Source: RUG13409 sp045616985 (lineage in GTDB: Bacteria > Bacillota > Clostridia > Peptostreptococcales > Anaerovoracaceae). Taken from it: a DNA stretch of 24,719 bases. The position numbers were made by a program, and so were the translations under genes. The stretch spans positions 1-24,719 of the forward strand of contig JAZLHU010000053.1 of the NCBI GenBank assembly GCA_045616985.1. Direction: 5' to 3'. Below the pieces are notes generated by a model. The model made no database searches. It worked only from the letters and a program-made list of their open reading frames with translations, and had not been told where the DNA came from. Each line of letters starts with the position of its first letter. The stretch's first letter is position 1. Positions 7,736 to 14,692 of this stretch are shown here, in pieces.

Positions 7736-7741
7736 TTTTTT

Positions 7742-9601
7742 ATGTACGGATACTGGAGCAGGCTTTGCCGTGTTGACCTTACAAACAAGACATGGAAGGC
7801 TGAAGACATCAAGGATGAAGATCTTAAGCTCTTACTTGGCGGAACAGCGTTTGGCTGCAAGATTCTTCTGGAAGAGACACCTGCAAGGGTCGATCCTCTT
7901 TCTCCGGAAAACAAAATCGTTTTTGCGGTAGGTCCCATTCAGGCTGCAAGGTTCTTCCCGGGAAATGCAAAGTGGAGCGTGATTACCAAGAGTCCTCTTA
8001 CCGGAACATTTATGGATTCCGCAGGAACAGGCGCATGGGCGCCGCAGCTTAAGAAGGCGGGATTTGACGCCCTTGTAATCGAAGGCAGATCCGAAAAGCC
8101 GGTTTGGCTTTACATAAACGACAACGGCGTTGAATTTAAGGATGCAGCAGATCTTTGGGGTCTTGATTCTGTTGAGACTTCCGTAAGGATAAAGGAGATC
8201 CTCGGTGATAAGAGAATCAATGCTCTTAACATCGGACCTGCAGGCGAGATAATGAATCCTATCGCAAACATCACCTGCGACGGACATTCATTTGCAGGAA
8301 GAGGCGGCGGCGGTGCCGTTATGGGTTCCAAGAACTTAAAGGCAGTTGCAGTTTGGGGAACAAAGGAATGCCCTATCGCAGACCCGGAAGGCTGCGACAA
8401 GTGGGCTAAGGAAATGTTCCAGATCCTCCACAAGGCTACGGAAACTGCAGAGGGAACACCTTCCGTTATGACGGGAATGGAAGAAATCGGCGACTCCCCG
8501 ATCAGATACTGGAGAGGCGATGTATGGCACAAGGGCGCTGAAACGATCGGAACACCGAGATATACTCAGGTCCTTAATGTTAAGCCGCTTCCGTGCCAGA
8601 ACTGCCCGGTCGGCTGCCACAGACATATTGACATTACATTAAAGAACGGCGAAAAGCTTGTAGGAAACGGTCCTGAATACGAAACGCTGGGAACAATGGG
8701 CTCGGGTCTTTGCATCGACGACCTTGAAGCAATTTCAGTTGCAAACGATATTTGCAACCGCGCAGGCGTTGATACGATTTCCGCAGGCTCATATATCGGA
8801 TTCCTTACGGAATGCTACGAAGCAGCTCTTATCTGTGCAGATAAGATCGGTATGGTCCCGCATTTCGGAGACCCTGAAACACTGCTCTTCCTTGTTGACA
8901 AGATCGTTAAGAACGAAGGGATCGGAGAATACTTCAGGAAGGGCATCAGAGGAGCTGCAGAGCTTATCGGAGGAGATGCAAAGGACATTGCGGTTGAGGT
9001 CAAGAACATGGATCTTCCCGCACACGACCCGCGCGCCGTATTCGGAAACTTTGTAAACTATGCAACAAGCCCAAGAGGAGCCTGTCACGAAAGAGGAGAT
9101 ACACAGGCTTTGGCTACGGGTCTTGTATATCCTGAGGTCGGCCTTGAAACCGCAGGCGACAGATTCTCTGTTGACGAGGCGGCACAGATGGCTATTTATG
9201 CGCAGGATGGCGCTATGATGTACAACTGCTCCACTATCTGCAAGTTCATGGTTAAGTTTGCCGGTATGACGATTACCGAATACCTTGCAGGGCTTAAGAC
9301 TGTTACAGGTGAAGAATGGACAGGAAAAGAGCTGTTTAAGTTTGGTGAAAGATCACTCAACCTCCAAAGACTTATCAATGTCCGCGACGGTCTTGACAGA
9401 AAGGACGATACAGTTCCGAAAAAGCTTTACATCCCTGCAGCAGTAGGCGGCAGAGCAGGCAAAGCTCCGACAGAAGAAGAGTTCAACAGGATGCTTGATG
9501 AATTCTACGAAAAGCGCGGATGGACGGAAAAGGGTATTCCGACAGCAGAAAAGCTTAATGAGCTTGGGCTTGGCGAATACGTAAAGTATATTCCGCAATA
9601 G
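7742..9601 (+). CDS. aor: Aldehyde:ferredoxin oxidoreductase (tungsten-pterin enzyme), AOR1
   Basis: A cytoplasmic enzyme of 619 aa, full length for the AOR family, that interconverts aldehydes and carboxylic acids with ferredoxin as electron partner. The N-terminal pterin-binding domain (about 1-205) has the GRGGGGAVMGSKNLKAV signature (187-203). The [4Fe-4S] ligands are CxxCxxxC at C285, C288 and C292, with C501 (or C497) in the CSTICKF segment as the fourth. The active-site region has GPEYETLG (310-317), the pterin motif AGVDTIS (341-347), PAHDPRA (427-433) and SPRGACH (444-450). The start has a good AAAGGAG site after a structured leader. A MoaD-like gene follows in the same unit. The metal is inferred to be tungsten from the family, but the substrate is unknown. 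Confidence 0.95.
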   Translation: MYGYWSRLCRVDLTNKTWKAEDIKDEDLKLLLGGTAFGCKILLEETPARVDPLSPENKIVFAVGPIQAARFFPGNAKWSVITKSPLTGTFMDSAGTGAWAPQLKKAGFDALVIEGRSEKPVWLYINDNGVEFKDAADLWGLDSVETSVRIKEILGDKRINALNIGPAGEIMNPIANITCDGHSFAGRGGGGAVMGSKNLKAVAVWGTKECPIADPEGCDKWAKEMFQILHKATETAEGTPSVMTGMEEIGDSPIRYWRGDVWHKGAETIGTPRYTQVLNVKPLPCQNCPVGCHRHIDITLKNGEKLVGNGPEYETLGTMGSGLCIDDLEAISVANDICNRAGVDTISAGSYIGFLTECYEAALICADKIGMVPHFGDPETLLFLVDKIVKNEGIGEYFRKGIRGAAELIGGDAKDIAVEVKNMDLPAHDPRAVFGNFVNYATSPRGACHERGDTQALATGLVYPEVGLETAGDRFSVDEAAQMAIYAQDGAMMYNCSTICKFMVKFAGMTITEYLAGLKTVTGEEWTGKELFKFGERSLNLQRLINVRDGLDRKDDTVPKKLYIPAAVGGRAGKAPTEEEFNRMLDEFYEKRGWTEKGIPTAEKLNELGLGEYVKYIPQ

Positions 9602-9679
9602 CATTTAGTATTTTAACAGATGCTGTTTCGGCTGTCAGAAAAGCATTAAAGCTTATTTAAGGAAAGAAGAGGGTAAGAG

Positions 9680-9916
9680 ATGGTAAGAATAAAGTACTAT
9701 GGTTTTTTAAAGGAAAAGCTTCCTCAGGAATTTGATGAAGAAGGCTTTTGCAATCTTAATCTTGCCGGAAAATCCCTGGAAGGCTATTTTGCCGAGACAA
9801 CAGTTGATCCGAATATGAGAATGACCATCCTTGTTAACAGCTCAAGAAAAGACAAAACCTACGTAATGCAGGATGGCGATGTTATCACCGTTATGCCTTT
9901 GGCTGCAGGCGGCTGA
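9680..9916 (+). CDS. MoaD/ThiS-like beta-grasp protein 1, C-terminal Gly-Gly
   Basis: A small protein of 78 aa with ubiquitin-like beta-grasp character: a first strand VRIKYYGFLKEK, a central VDPNMRMTILVNSS strand, and DGDVITVMPLAAGG at the end. The exposed C-terminal Gly-Gly is the hallmark of MoaD/ThiS, which are adenylated by a ThiF/MoeB enzyme and converted to a thiocarboxylate. Such proteins often sit beside AOR genes and are thought to act in pterin cofactor assembly. No MoaE partner is in the window. It lies 78 bases after AOR1 in the same orientation. Its last 26 bases overlap the 3' end of the opposing NTPase gene. Confidence 0.85.
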   Translation: MVRIKYYGFLKEKLPQEFDEEGFCNLNLAGKSLEGYFAETTVDPNMRMTILVNSSRKDKTYVMQDGDVITVMPLAAGG

Positions 9917-10364
9917 CACTTTTTATTTGAACATCCGGACGATTTTTAATGCTGTTTATCAAATCTGAATTGCAGTCTTTGCGAAGAACGCCAAAGACTG
10001 CAATATTTTTTTCGGAGGCATAATCCAGCGTGCTTAAAACTGCTTTTGAAAATTCGGCTGCACCTGATTCCATCCAGCCAAGCTCGTCCATAATGATGAG
10101 GTCGGCATTTCTTGTTTCCGGGCCGTTAAGCAGGGCAACTCCCCCGGTGTTGAAGGCCTCTTCGTATCCGCAGATTTTGCGTTTGCCGACAATAAAAGAT
10201 TTGTCCGGATTTCCCGCACTAATCATCCGAATGTCTTCGCCGTCAGCTTTAGTGTAAAATCCGCCGATCTTTAAATCCGGCTTTTGCGCCTTTAAGTCCG
10301 CGATCATCTGTTGTATGCGCGTGCTTTTACCTGTTTGTTTGTCACCCGTAAGAAAAATTATCAT
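9891..10364 (-). CDS. Small P-loop NTPase, nucleoside-triphosphatase (THEP1/NTPase_1) family
   Basis: A protein of 157 aa with Walker A GDKQTGKST (7-15), Walker B ADLIIMDELG (87-96) and the family-like GGFYT strand (34-38). THEP1-type NTPases hydrolyse nucleoside triphosphates in vitro, and their biological role is unclear. This one sits within the pterin/AOR cluster, so a role in nucleotide-linked cofactor handling is possible but not shown. It faces AOR1-moaD: its 3' end overlaps the MoaD gene by 26 bases and its codons contain that unit's terminator. The first ATG is needed to keep the Walker A strand. It lacks a Shine-Dalgarno site and starts six bases after a TGG-TAAAAT element, so a leaderless transcript is likely. 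Confidence 0.8.
   Translation of the reverse strand: MIIFLTGDKQTGKSTRIQQMIADLKAQKPDLKIGGFYTKADGEDIRMISAGNPDKSFIVGKRKICGYEEAFNTGGVALLNGPETRNADLIIMDELGWMESGAAEFSKAVLSTLDYASEKNIAVFGVLRKDCNSDLINSIKNRPDVQIKSVSRLQPKA
9970..10013 (+). terminator. Strong intrinsic terminator of the AOR1-moaD unit, inside the opposing NTPase gene
   Basis: TTGCAGTCTTTG (9970-9981) and CAAAGACTGCAA (9992-10003) make a perfect 12-bp stem with a 10-base loop, followed by TATTTTTTT. On the other strand the same bases are NTPase codons for the segment I-A-V-F-G-V-L-R-K-D-C-N. Confidence 0.85.
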
Positions 10365-10370
10365 AAAAAT

Positions 10371-10379
10371 ATTTTACCA
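10371..10379 (-). promoter_or_regulatory. Extended -10 promoter of the NTPase gene, leaderless arrangement
   Basis: On the minus strand the sequence reads TGG-TAAAAT, then six bases, then ATG (10364-10362). There is no ribosome binding site. The same spacing is seen before birA at 400. Confidence 0.45.
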
Positions 10380-10394
10380 CAAACTTGTCTTTGA

Positions 10395-10423
10395 TTGTTC
10401 AATCCGGAGTAATATGGTACAAT
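10395..10423 (+). promoter_or_regulatory. Promoter of the ABC importer operon
   Basis: TTGTTC (10395-10400), a 17-base spacer, and TGG-TACAAT (10415-10423). Transcription would start near 10430, at the beginning of a leader of about 200 bases. Confidence 0.65.
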
Positions 10424-10434
10424 CTCTGCATAGA

Positions 10435-10601
10435 TTACTTCGAGCCTTATGGCCCTCTGCGCAAATGCAAAGGCTGTCTGGCCGGGGCTAAACCGGAAAC
10501 GGTTTAACCTTCCGTGTTTGAAAAGGAGTAAGCAAAAGTACTTAAGCGGGATTCTGTCCGAAATTTGCATTGCTCCGATTCAAGCCGGATCGGAGTTTTT
10601 T
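10435..10601 (+). promoter_or_regulatory. Leader RNA with terminator, candidate Moco/Tuco-type riboswitch
   Basis: A closed fold is visible: TTACTTC (10435-10441) pairs with GGAGTAA (10525-10531), GCCTT (10444-10448) with AAGGC (10470-10474), and TAAACCG (10489-10495) with CGGTTTA (10500-10506) capped by a GAAA tetraloop. It is followed by a terminator, CTCCGAT (10573-10579) with ATCGGAG (10589-10595) and six T residues. The 5' CTTCGAGCC, the GNRA-capped arm and the closing GGAG recall the molybdenum/tungsten cofactor RNA motif as I remember it, and the downstream importer and AOR setting fit. I cannot run a covariance model, so the class is tentative, while a terminator-controlled leader is well supported. 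Confidence 0.5.
10573..10601 (+). terminator. Intrinsic terminator in the leader of the ABC importer operon
   Basis: A 7-bp stem CTCCGAT/ATCGGAG with a 9-base loop, then TTTTTT, ending 30 bases before the first gene. Its place after a folded leader and before the operon indicates attenuation control. Confidence 0.8.
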
Positions 10602-10630
10602 GTTATGAAATATAAAACAGAAGGATTAAA

Positions 10631-11662
10631 ATGCTTAAAAAATTATCCGCCATTGTCCTTGCGATCAGCCTTTGCTTTTCGGCTTGTGCCTGCGGCAATG
10701 AAATAAAACGGAATTACGAGCTTGTGGGCAGGGTCACGGACGGAGCAGGAAGGACTCTGGATATAAGATCTGATGCAAAGGATTCCACCATTGCATCCGT
10801 ATATGCTGCCGCTGTACCCTTCTTTGTGGCGCTTGGAATTGAAGACAGGGTGCTTGCCGTAAATGTTAAAAGCAATTTCTGGAATATCGCGGACGAAAAG
10901 CTTGCAAGGGCAGGCACGGTCGGAAGAGGCGTTGTTGATATGGAGAAGCTTGCTTCTTATGCTCCCACCGCTTTGGTGCACAGATCCAACGACCCGGAAA
11001 CCATAGAGGCGGTAAGCAAGCTCGGAATAGATGTCGTCTGCATAACCGTTGAAGACATGGAGGATATTAAGTATACGCTTAATATGCTCGGCGAATATTT
11101 CGGCGTTCCCGAAAACGCAAAGCGCGCAGGCGAATGGATAGATAAGAAGTTCGGCTATATTAAGAGTATAGTTGATACCATTCCAAAGAGCGAAAGAAAA
11201 ACGGCTATGCTTATGGGCGGAAGCCTCGGCAGAGCGGCAGGCTCCGACATGCTGCAGTCGTGGATGATAGAGCAGGCAGGCGGAATTCCCGTTGTTGAAG
11301 AAGGCTTAAACCACAACTGGATAGATATAGGAGTTGAAAGGATTTTTACCTATAATCCGGATGTCATCTTCTGCACAAGCTCAACGGCAAGAGATTACAC
11401 CACTGAAGAGCTGCTCACTGATCCTGCCTGGAGCGCAATGACAAGCGTAATAAATAAAGATATCTATGTTATCCCGACAAGGTATGATTCCTGGGATATG
11501 CCGGGGATATCATGCGTGCTGGGATGTATGTATATGCTCAGAGAAATGTATCCTGATTATTTTTCTTTGGAAGATTTTGAGGACGAGGTTGACGATTACT
11601 ACAGATTTATGTTCGGCCGCTGTTTTGATGATGAATTGGAAATCAATTGGGACGAATTTTAA
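10631..11662 (+). CDS. ABC importer substrate-binding lipoprotein (FecB/BtuF type; tungstate/molybdate candidate)
   Basis: An extracytoplasmic lipoprotein of 343 aa. The signal peptide has a basic start, a hydrophobic core and a lipobox FSAC (Cys19). The body has the class III binding-protein layout (PF01497-like): a first lobe with VAVPFF-type and ALGIEDRVLAV segments (about 57-77), a long linking helix, and a second lobe with NPDVIFCTSS and DPAWSAMTSVINKDIYVIP. The segment RYDSWDMPG followed by a YPDYFS helix resembles the end of MolA-like proteins. The family binds siderophores, haem, cobalamin or, in Haemophilus MolA, molybdate and tungstate. Context with two AOR genes favours an oxyanion ligand, which is an inference. 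It is first in a four-gene operon behind an attenuated leader, with an AAGGA ribosome binding site. Confidence 0.85.
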   Translation: MLKKLSAIVLAISLCFSACACGNEIKRNYELVGRVTDGAGRTLDIRSDAKDSTIASVYAAAVPFFVALGIEDRVLAVNVKSNFWNIADEKLARAGTVGRGVVDMEKLASYAPTALVHRSNDPETIEAVSKLGIDVVCITVEDMEDIKYTLNMLGEYFGVPENAKRAGEWIDKKFGYIKSIVDTIPKSERKTAMLMGGSLGRAAGSDMLQSWMIEQAGGIPVVEEGLNHNWIDIGVERIFTYNPDVIFCTSSTARDYTTEELLTDPAWSAMTSVINKDIYVIPTRYDSWDMPGISCVLGCMYMLREMYPDYFSLEDFEDEVDDYYRFMFGRCFDDELEINWDEF

Positions 11663-12696
11663 TGATGATCGCAGGCAAAACGAACAAAAAGAATATGGCT
11701 TTGGTTATCGCGGCGCTTGTTATTGCGCTTGCAGCACTTGTTGTATTTGCAATTTGCTTTGGCAAATATCCTGTTACTCCCATGGAAAGTCTCGGCATAT
11801 TGTTCAGAGCCGCAACACTGCAGGAGCAGACTGCAGATCAGATGACCGTTAATGTCGTTTTGGGATTAAGGCTTCCGAGAATACTTGCATCCATATTGGT
11901 TGGCGCTGCGCTTTCCGTTTCGGGTGCGTGTTATCAGGGGATATTCAATAACCCTCTTGTATCTCCGGACTTTCTCGGAGTATCAAGCGGAGCGTGTATC
12001 GGTGCTGCACTGGCAATTCTTTTCGGACTGACTTCGGCTGCAATTTCTTTCTTTGCATTTGCAGGCGGAGTGGCTGCCGTGCTGATTACGGCGCTGCTTC
12101 CGACACTCATAAAAAACAGGTCTAATATAATGCTGGTCCTTTCCGGCATAATCGTAAGCTCACTTATGTCTTCCGTATTGGGATTTATCAAATATGCCGC
12201 AGACCCGGACACACAGCTTGCATCAATAACCTATTGGACCATGGGAAGCTTCGGCTACGTTTCTGAAAAGGATATACTTCCGATGCTTTTTGTTGTTGCG
12301 ATCCCCATGACAGTGCTGATGCTTTTATCCTGGTGGATAGATGTGCTGTCTGTGGGGGAGGACACCGCAAGAACGCTTGGTGCCGATGTAAGGTTGATAA
12401 GAGGAATAAGCATACTTTGTTCAACGCTTTTGACGTCTGCGTCTGTCTGCATTGCGGGGACCATAGGATGGGTAGGTCTTATTATTCCGCATTTTTCAAG
12501 AATGCTTGCAGGCTCGTCTAACAGAAGAGTGATCCCGGCATCGTGTCTTATCGGCGGAATTTTTATGCTTCTGGTTGATACCATAACAAGGACCATAGGC
12601 ACAAATGAAATGCCTGTCAGCATTATGACCGGAATTGTGGGTGCGCCGTTTTTCTGCCGGCTTTTATTCAAGAGAAAGAATGAGACCTTAAGATGA
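11662..12696 (+). CDS. ABC importer permease, FecCD/BtuC family
   Basis: A polytopic membrane protein of 344 aa with roughly ten hydrophobic segments, as expected for type II importer permeases. FecCD signatures include LRLPRILASILVGAALSVSG (near 70-90), YQGIFNNPLVSPDFLGVSSG and GTIGWVGLIIPHFSRMLAGS, the last being the coupling-helix region that meets the ATPase. The ATG at 11662 overlaps the TAA of the binding protein (TAATG), and an upstream in-frame TTG at 11647 is disfavoured. The next gene starts within its stop codon (ATGA), so the three importer genes are tightly coupled. Confidence 0.92.
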   Translation: MMIAGKTNKKNMALVIAALVIALAALVVFAICFGKYPVTPMESLGILFRAATLQEQTADQMTVNVVLGLRLPRILASILVGAALSVSGACYQGIFNNPLVSPDFLGVSSGACIGAALAILFGLTSAAISFFAFAGGVAAVLITALLPTLIKNRSNIMLVLSGIIVSSLMSSVLGFIKYAADPDTQLASITYWTMGSFGYVSEKDILPMLFVVAIPMTVLMLLSWWIDVLSVGEDTARTLGADVRLIRGISILCSTLLTSASVCIAGTIGWVGLIIPHFSRMLAGSSNRRVIPASCLIGGIFMLLVDTITRTIGTNEMPVSIMTGIVGAPFFCRLLFKRKNETLR

Positions 12697-13472
12697 TTTA
12701 CGAAATTAAAGATCTGAGTTTTTCCTACAACAAAACAAAGCAGATTTTGGATAGGGTTTCTCTTACGATAAATGAGGGCGATCTTCTTTGCGTGCTGGGA
12801 AGAAACGGCGCAGGAAAGAGCACGTTTTTCTCCTGCCTTTCGGGTCTTCAAAGGGATTATGAGGGAAGTATTCTTTTGGACGGAAAAGAGATTAAGAATC
12901 TGCGCGAAAAAGATATTGCGGTGCTTTCCGGATTTGTGCCGCAAAATCATGCGGCAGTTCCCGGAATAAGCGTGTTTGATTTTGTCATGATGGGCTGCGC
13001 ACCGAAAATCGGTTTGTTTTCGCATCCCGGAAAAGCTGAAGAAGAGGCAACGTACAAAGCCCTGGAAACAGTAGGTATCAGCGAATTTGCCGAAAGAATG
13101 TATGCAGAGCTTTCCGGAGGTGAAAGACAGCAGGTTACCATAGCAAGAGCAATAGCAGCAAACCCAAAGGTTGTGCTTTTTGATGAGCCTACAGCTCATC
13201 TTGATTACGGCCATCAGATGGGAGTTCTTCGGATGATAAAGGAGCTGTCCGGCAAGGGCTATGCGGTTGCCGTGACCACTCACGATCCTAACCATGCAAT
13301 ACTTCTTGACGGCAGGGTGGCTTTATTTGACGGCAAGGGGCATATAAGCTGCGGCAGCACGGATGAGCTTGTTACGGAGGAAAGACTTCGGGGAATATGC
13401 GGCCCTGATTTGAAGATAAGATATCTGGATGAATTCGGGCGCAGAGTCTGCATTTATCCTTCTCTTGAATAA
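12693..13472 (+). CDS. ABC importer ATP-binding protein (FecE/BtuD type)
   Basis: The cytoplasmic ATPase subunit, 259 aa. Walker A GRNGAGKST is at 36-44, the Q-loop is in FVPQNH (81-86), the ABC signature LSGGERQ is at 140-146, Walker B VVLFDEP is at 160-166, the D-loop HLD is at 169-171, and the switch His is in TTHDPNH (195-201). All catalytic elements are intact. It overlaps the permease stop codon by four bases (ATGA). The C-terminal extension after 215 is like that of other FecE-type subunits and holds no extra regulatory domain. Confidence 0.93.
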   Translation: MIYEIKDLSFSYNKTKQILDRVSLTINEGDLLCVLGRNGAGKSTFFSCLSGLQRDYEGSILLDGKEIKNLREKDIAVLSGFVPQNHAAVPGISVFDFVMMGCAPKIGLFSHPGKAEEEATYKALETVGISEFAERMYAELSGGERQQVTIARAIAANPKVVLFDEPTAHLDYGHQMGVLRMIKELSGKGYAVAVTTHDPNHAILLDGRVALFDGKGHISCGSTDELVTEERLRGICGPDLKIRYLDEFGRRVCIYPSLE

Positions 13473-13518
13473 TCAAAATATTATGCATACATTAAATTTT
13501 TTCATGGAGGTCTGAAGA

Positions 13519-14505
13519 ATGAAAAAAATATCAGCAATTATCCTTGCGCTTGCTTTGGTATTCTGCTTTGCAGCGTGCGGAGAAAAAACGGAAAAGCAGG
13601 AAGAGCAAAAGCAAGGATCCGGTCTTGATATGAAGGAAGTAAAAGGTGTTACCATTCCTGAGTTTAAGGTTAAGATTTGCGGAGCAAAGGTAAGCAGCGA
13701 GGATATGGCGGCATATCCGCTTTATCAGATCACCGCCGATACAGTAAACTCTTCCGGCACGGCGCACAGCAGCGTATATGTCGGATTTATGTTTGCGGAT
13801 GTTCTTGAGGCTGCACAGGTCAGCGGAGATCTCGGCAAGGCAACCATAGTTTGCACAGACGGATACGAGGTTGCATTTGAAGGCGACGTTAAGGCTGAAG
13901 GGGTTTTGCTTGCAATTTCCAAGGACGGAACGCCGTTTAAAGCCGGCCCGTGGTTTGCACCATGCACATCCGGGACAACAGGAGATTATGCACAGGATCT
14001 TTCAAAGGTGGAAATTGAAGGCGGCTCCTCGCCGCTTGCATCCGGCTCCGGCTCTGAGGGCGAAAAAAGCGGCGAATCTGCAGGCCCGAGCGAGCTTGCC
14101 GAGCCTGTTGTAAAGGATAAGACAGACAAGATAACATTTGCCGATTACAGCTTTAAGATCAACGGAAAAGATATAAGAAGCGCCGATCTTGAAGGTCTTA
14201 CTATCTGGAATATCACTGTTACTGTTCAGAACTCAAAGGGAACGATTTCCGAGGCAGCTTACAGCGGATATGTGCTTAAGGATGTATTGAACAAGCTCGG
14301 CGTTTCCGGCTCGAAGGTAACGGCAATTGCATCCGACGGTTATACATCGGAGGTAAGCGCCGAAAACCTTGCAAGCGAGCTTACGATCATTGCAATCGAA
14401 AAGGACAAGAAAACATCCGACAACGGATCTGTCTGGCTTGCTCCCTGCAGCGCAACGAGCTCCGGTCTTTATGCAAAGGATGTTGTAGAATTTACCGCAG
14501 AGTAA
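13519..14505 (+). CDS. Lipoprotein with two tandem domains resembling the sulfite-oxidase molybdopterin-binding fold
   Basis: A 328-aa protein with signal peptide and lipobox FAAC (Cys20), so it should be anchored outside the membrane. Two related domains follow, about 42-168 and 203-327, joined by a Ser/Gly/Glu-rich linker (169-200). Both contain a Y-x-G-x-x-x-x-D-V-L helix (YVGFMFADVLEAA; YSGYVLKDVLNKL), a T-D/S-D-G-Y strand pair, and a closing W-F/L-A-P-C motif with G-x-Y-A-x-D (C149 and C310). This outline is like the SUOX molybdopterin-binding fold (PF00174-like), but the assignment is by eye and weak. It follows the ABC ATPase after 46 bases with a GGAGG ribosome binding site, and a terminator comes next, so it is the last gene of the importer operon. 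A metal- or cofactor-binding role is inferred only. Confidence 0.7.
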   Translation: MKKISAIILALALVFCFAACGEKTEKQEEQKQGSGLDMKEVKGVTIPEFKVKICGAKVSSEDMAAYPLYQITADTVNSSGTAHSSVYVGFMFADVLEAAQVSGDLGKATIVCTDGYEVAFEGDVKAEGVLLAISKDGTPFKAGPWFAPCTSGTTGDYAQDLSKVEIEGGSSPLASGSGSEGEKSGESAGPSELAEPVVKDKTDKITFADYSFKINGKDIRSADLEGLTIWNITVTVQNSKGTISEAAYSGYVLKDVLNKLGVSGSKVTAIASDGYTSEVSAENLASELTIIAIEKDKKTSDNGSVWLAPCSATSSGLYAKDVVEFTAE

Positions 14506-14534
14506 TACGGACAATAAATATCAGTGATATCAAA

Positions 14535-14565
14535 GGCTTTCGGGTTTCTCCGAAAGTCTTTTCTT
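14535..14565 (+). terminator. Intrinsic terminator after the importer operon
   Basis: GGCTTTCGG (14535-14543) pairs with CCGAAAGTC (14550-14558) through nine pairs including one G-U, with a short loop and a TTTTCTT tail. Confidence 0.85.
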
Positions 14566-14617
14566 AGTATGCGCGATGTCTCATGCCTCTATAGGCGGGG
14601 GTCCGGCTTATTAAAGA

Positions 14618-14646
14618 TTGATATAGCCTTGACAAAAGGGTATAAT
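14618..14646 (+). promoter_or_regulatory. Promoter of the AOR2 operon
   Basis: TTGATA (14618-14623), a 17-base spacer and a perfect TATAAT (14641-14646). The start site would be near 14653, giving a leader of only about 40 bases, in contrast to AOR1. Confidence 0.8.
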
Positions 14647-14692
14647 CATTGTGTATAAGTATGAGTATGCAATTTTGTTTACGGAGGTTGAT

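Noticed and set aside
7588..7741. Cobalamin, TPP, c-di-GMP or THF riboswitch in the AOR1 leader
   Set aside because: I compared conserved core boxes of these classes as I remember them and found no match.
8110..9088. Long open frames antisense to AOR1
   Set aside because: They mirror the codon pattern of AOR1, lack ribosome binding sites and have no recognisable motifs.
11647..11661. TTG start for the permease
   Set aside because: It lies inside the binding-protein gene; the TAATG overlap at 11662 is the normal coupled start.
12255..13295. 346-codon open frame antisense to the ABC genes
   Set aside because: It lies opposite the intact permease and ATPase genes with complete motifs; its composition is that of a shadow frame.
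14629..14646. TTGACA close to TATAAT before AOR2
   Set aside because: The spacer is only six bases, which cannot work; TTGATA at 14618 gives 17 bases.
14651..14692. In-frame GTG start extending AOR2 by 14 residues
   Set aside because: It lies at the predicted transcription start just after TATAAT and has no ribosome binding site; ATG 14693 has GGAGG at the right distance.
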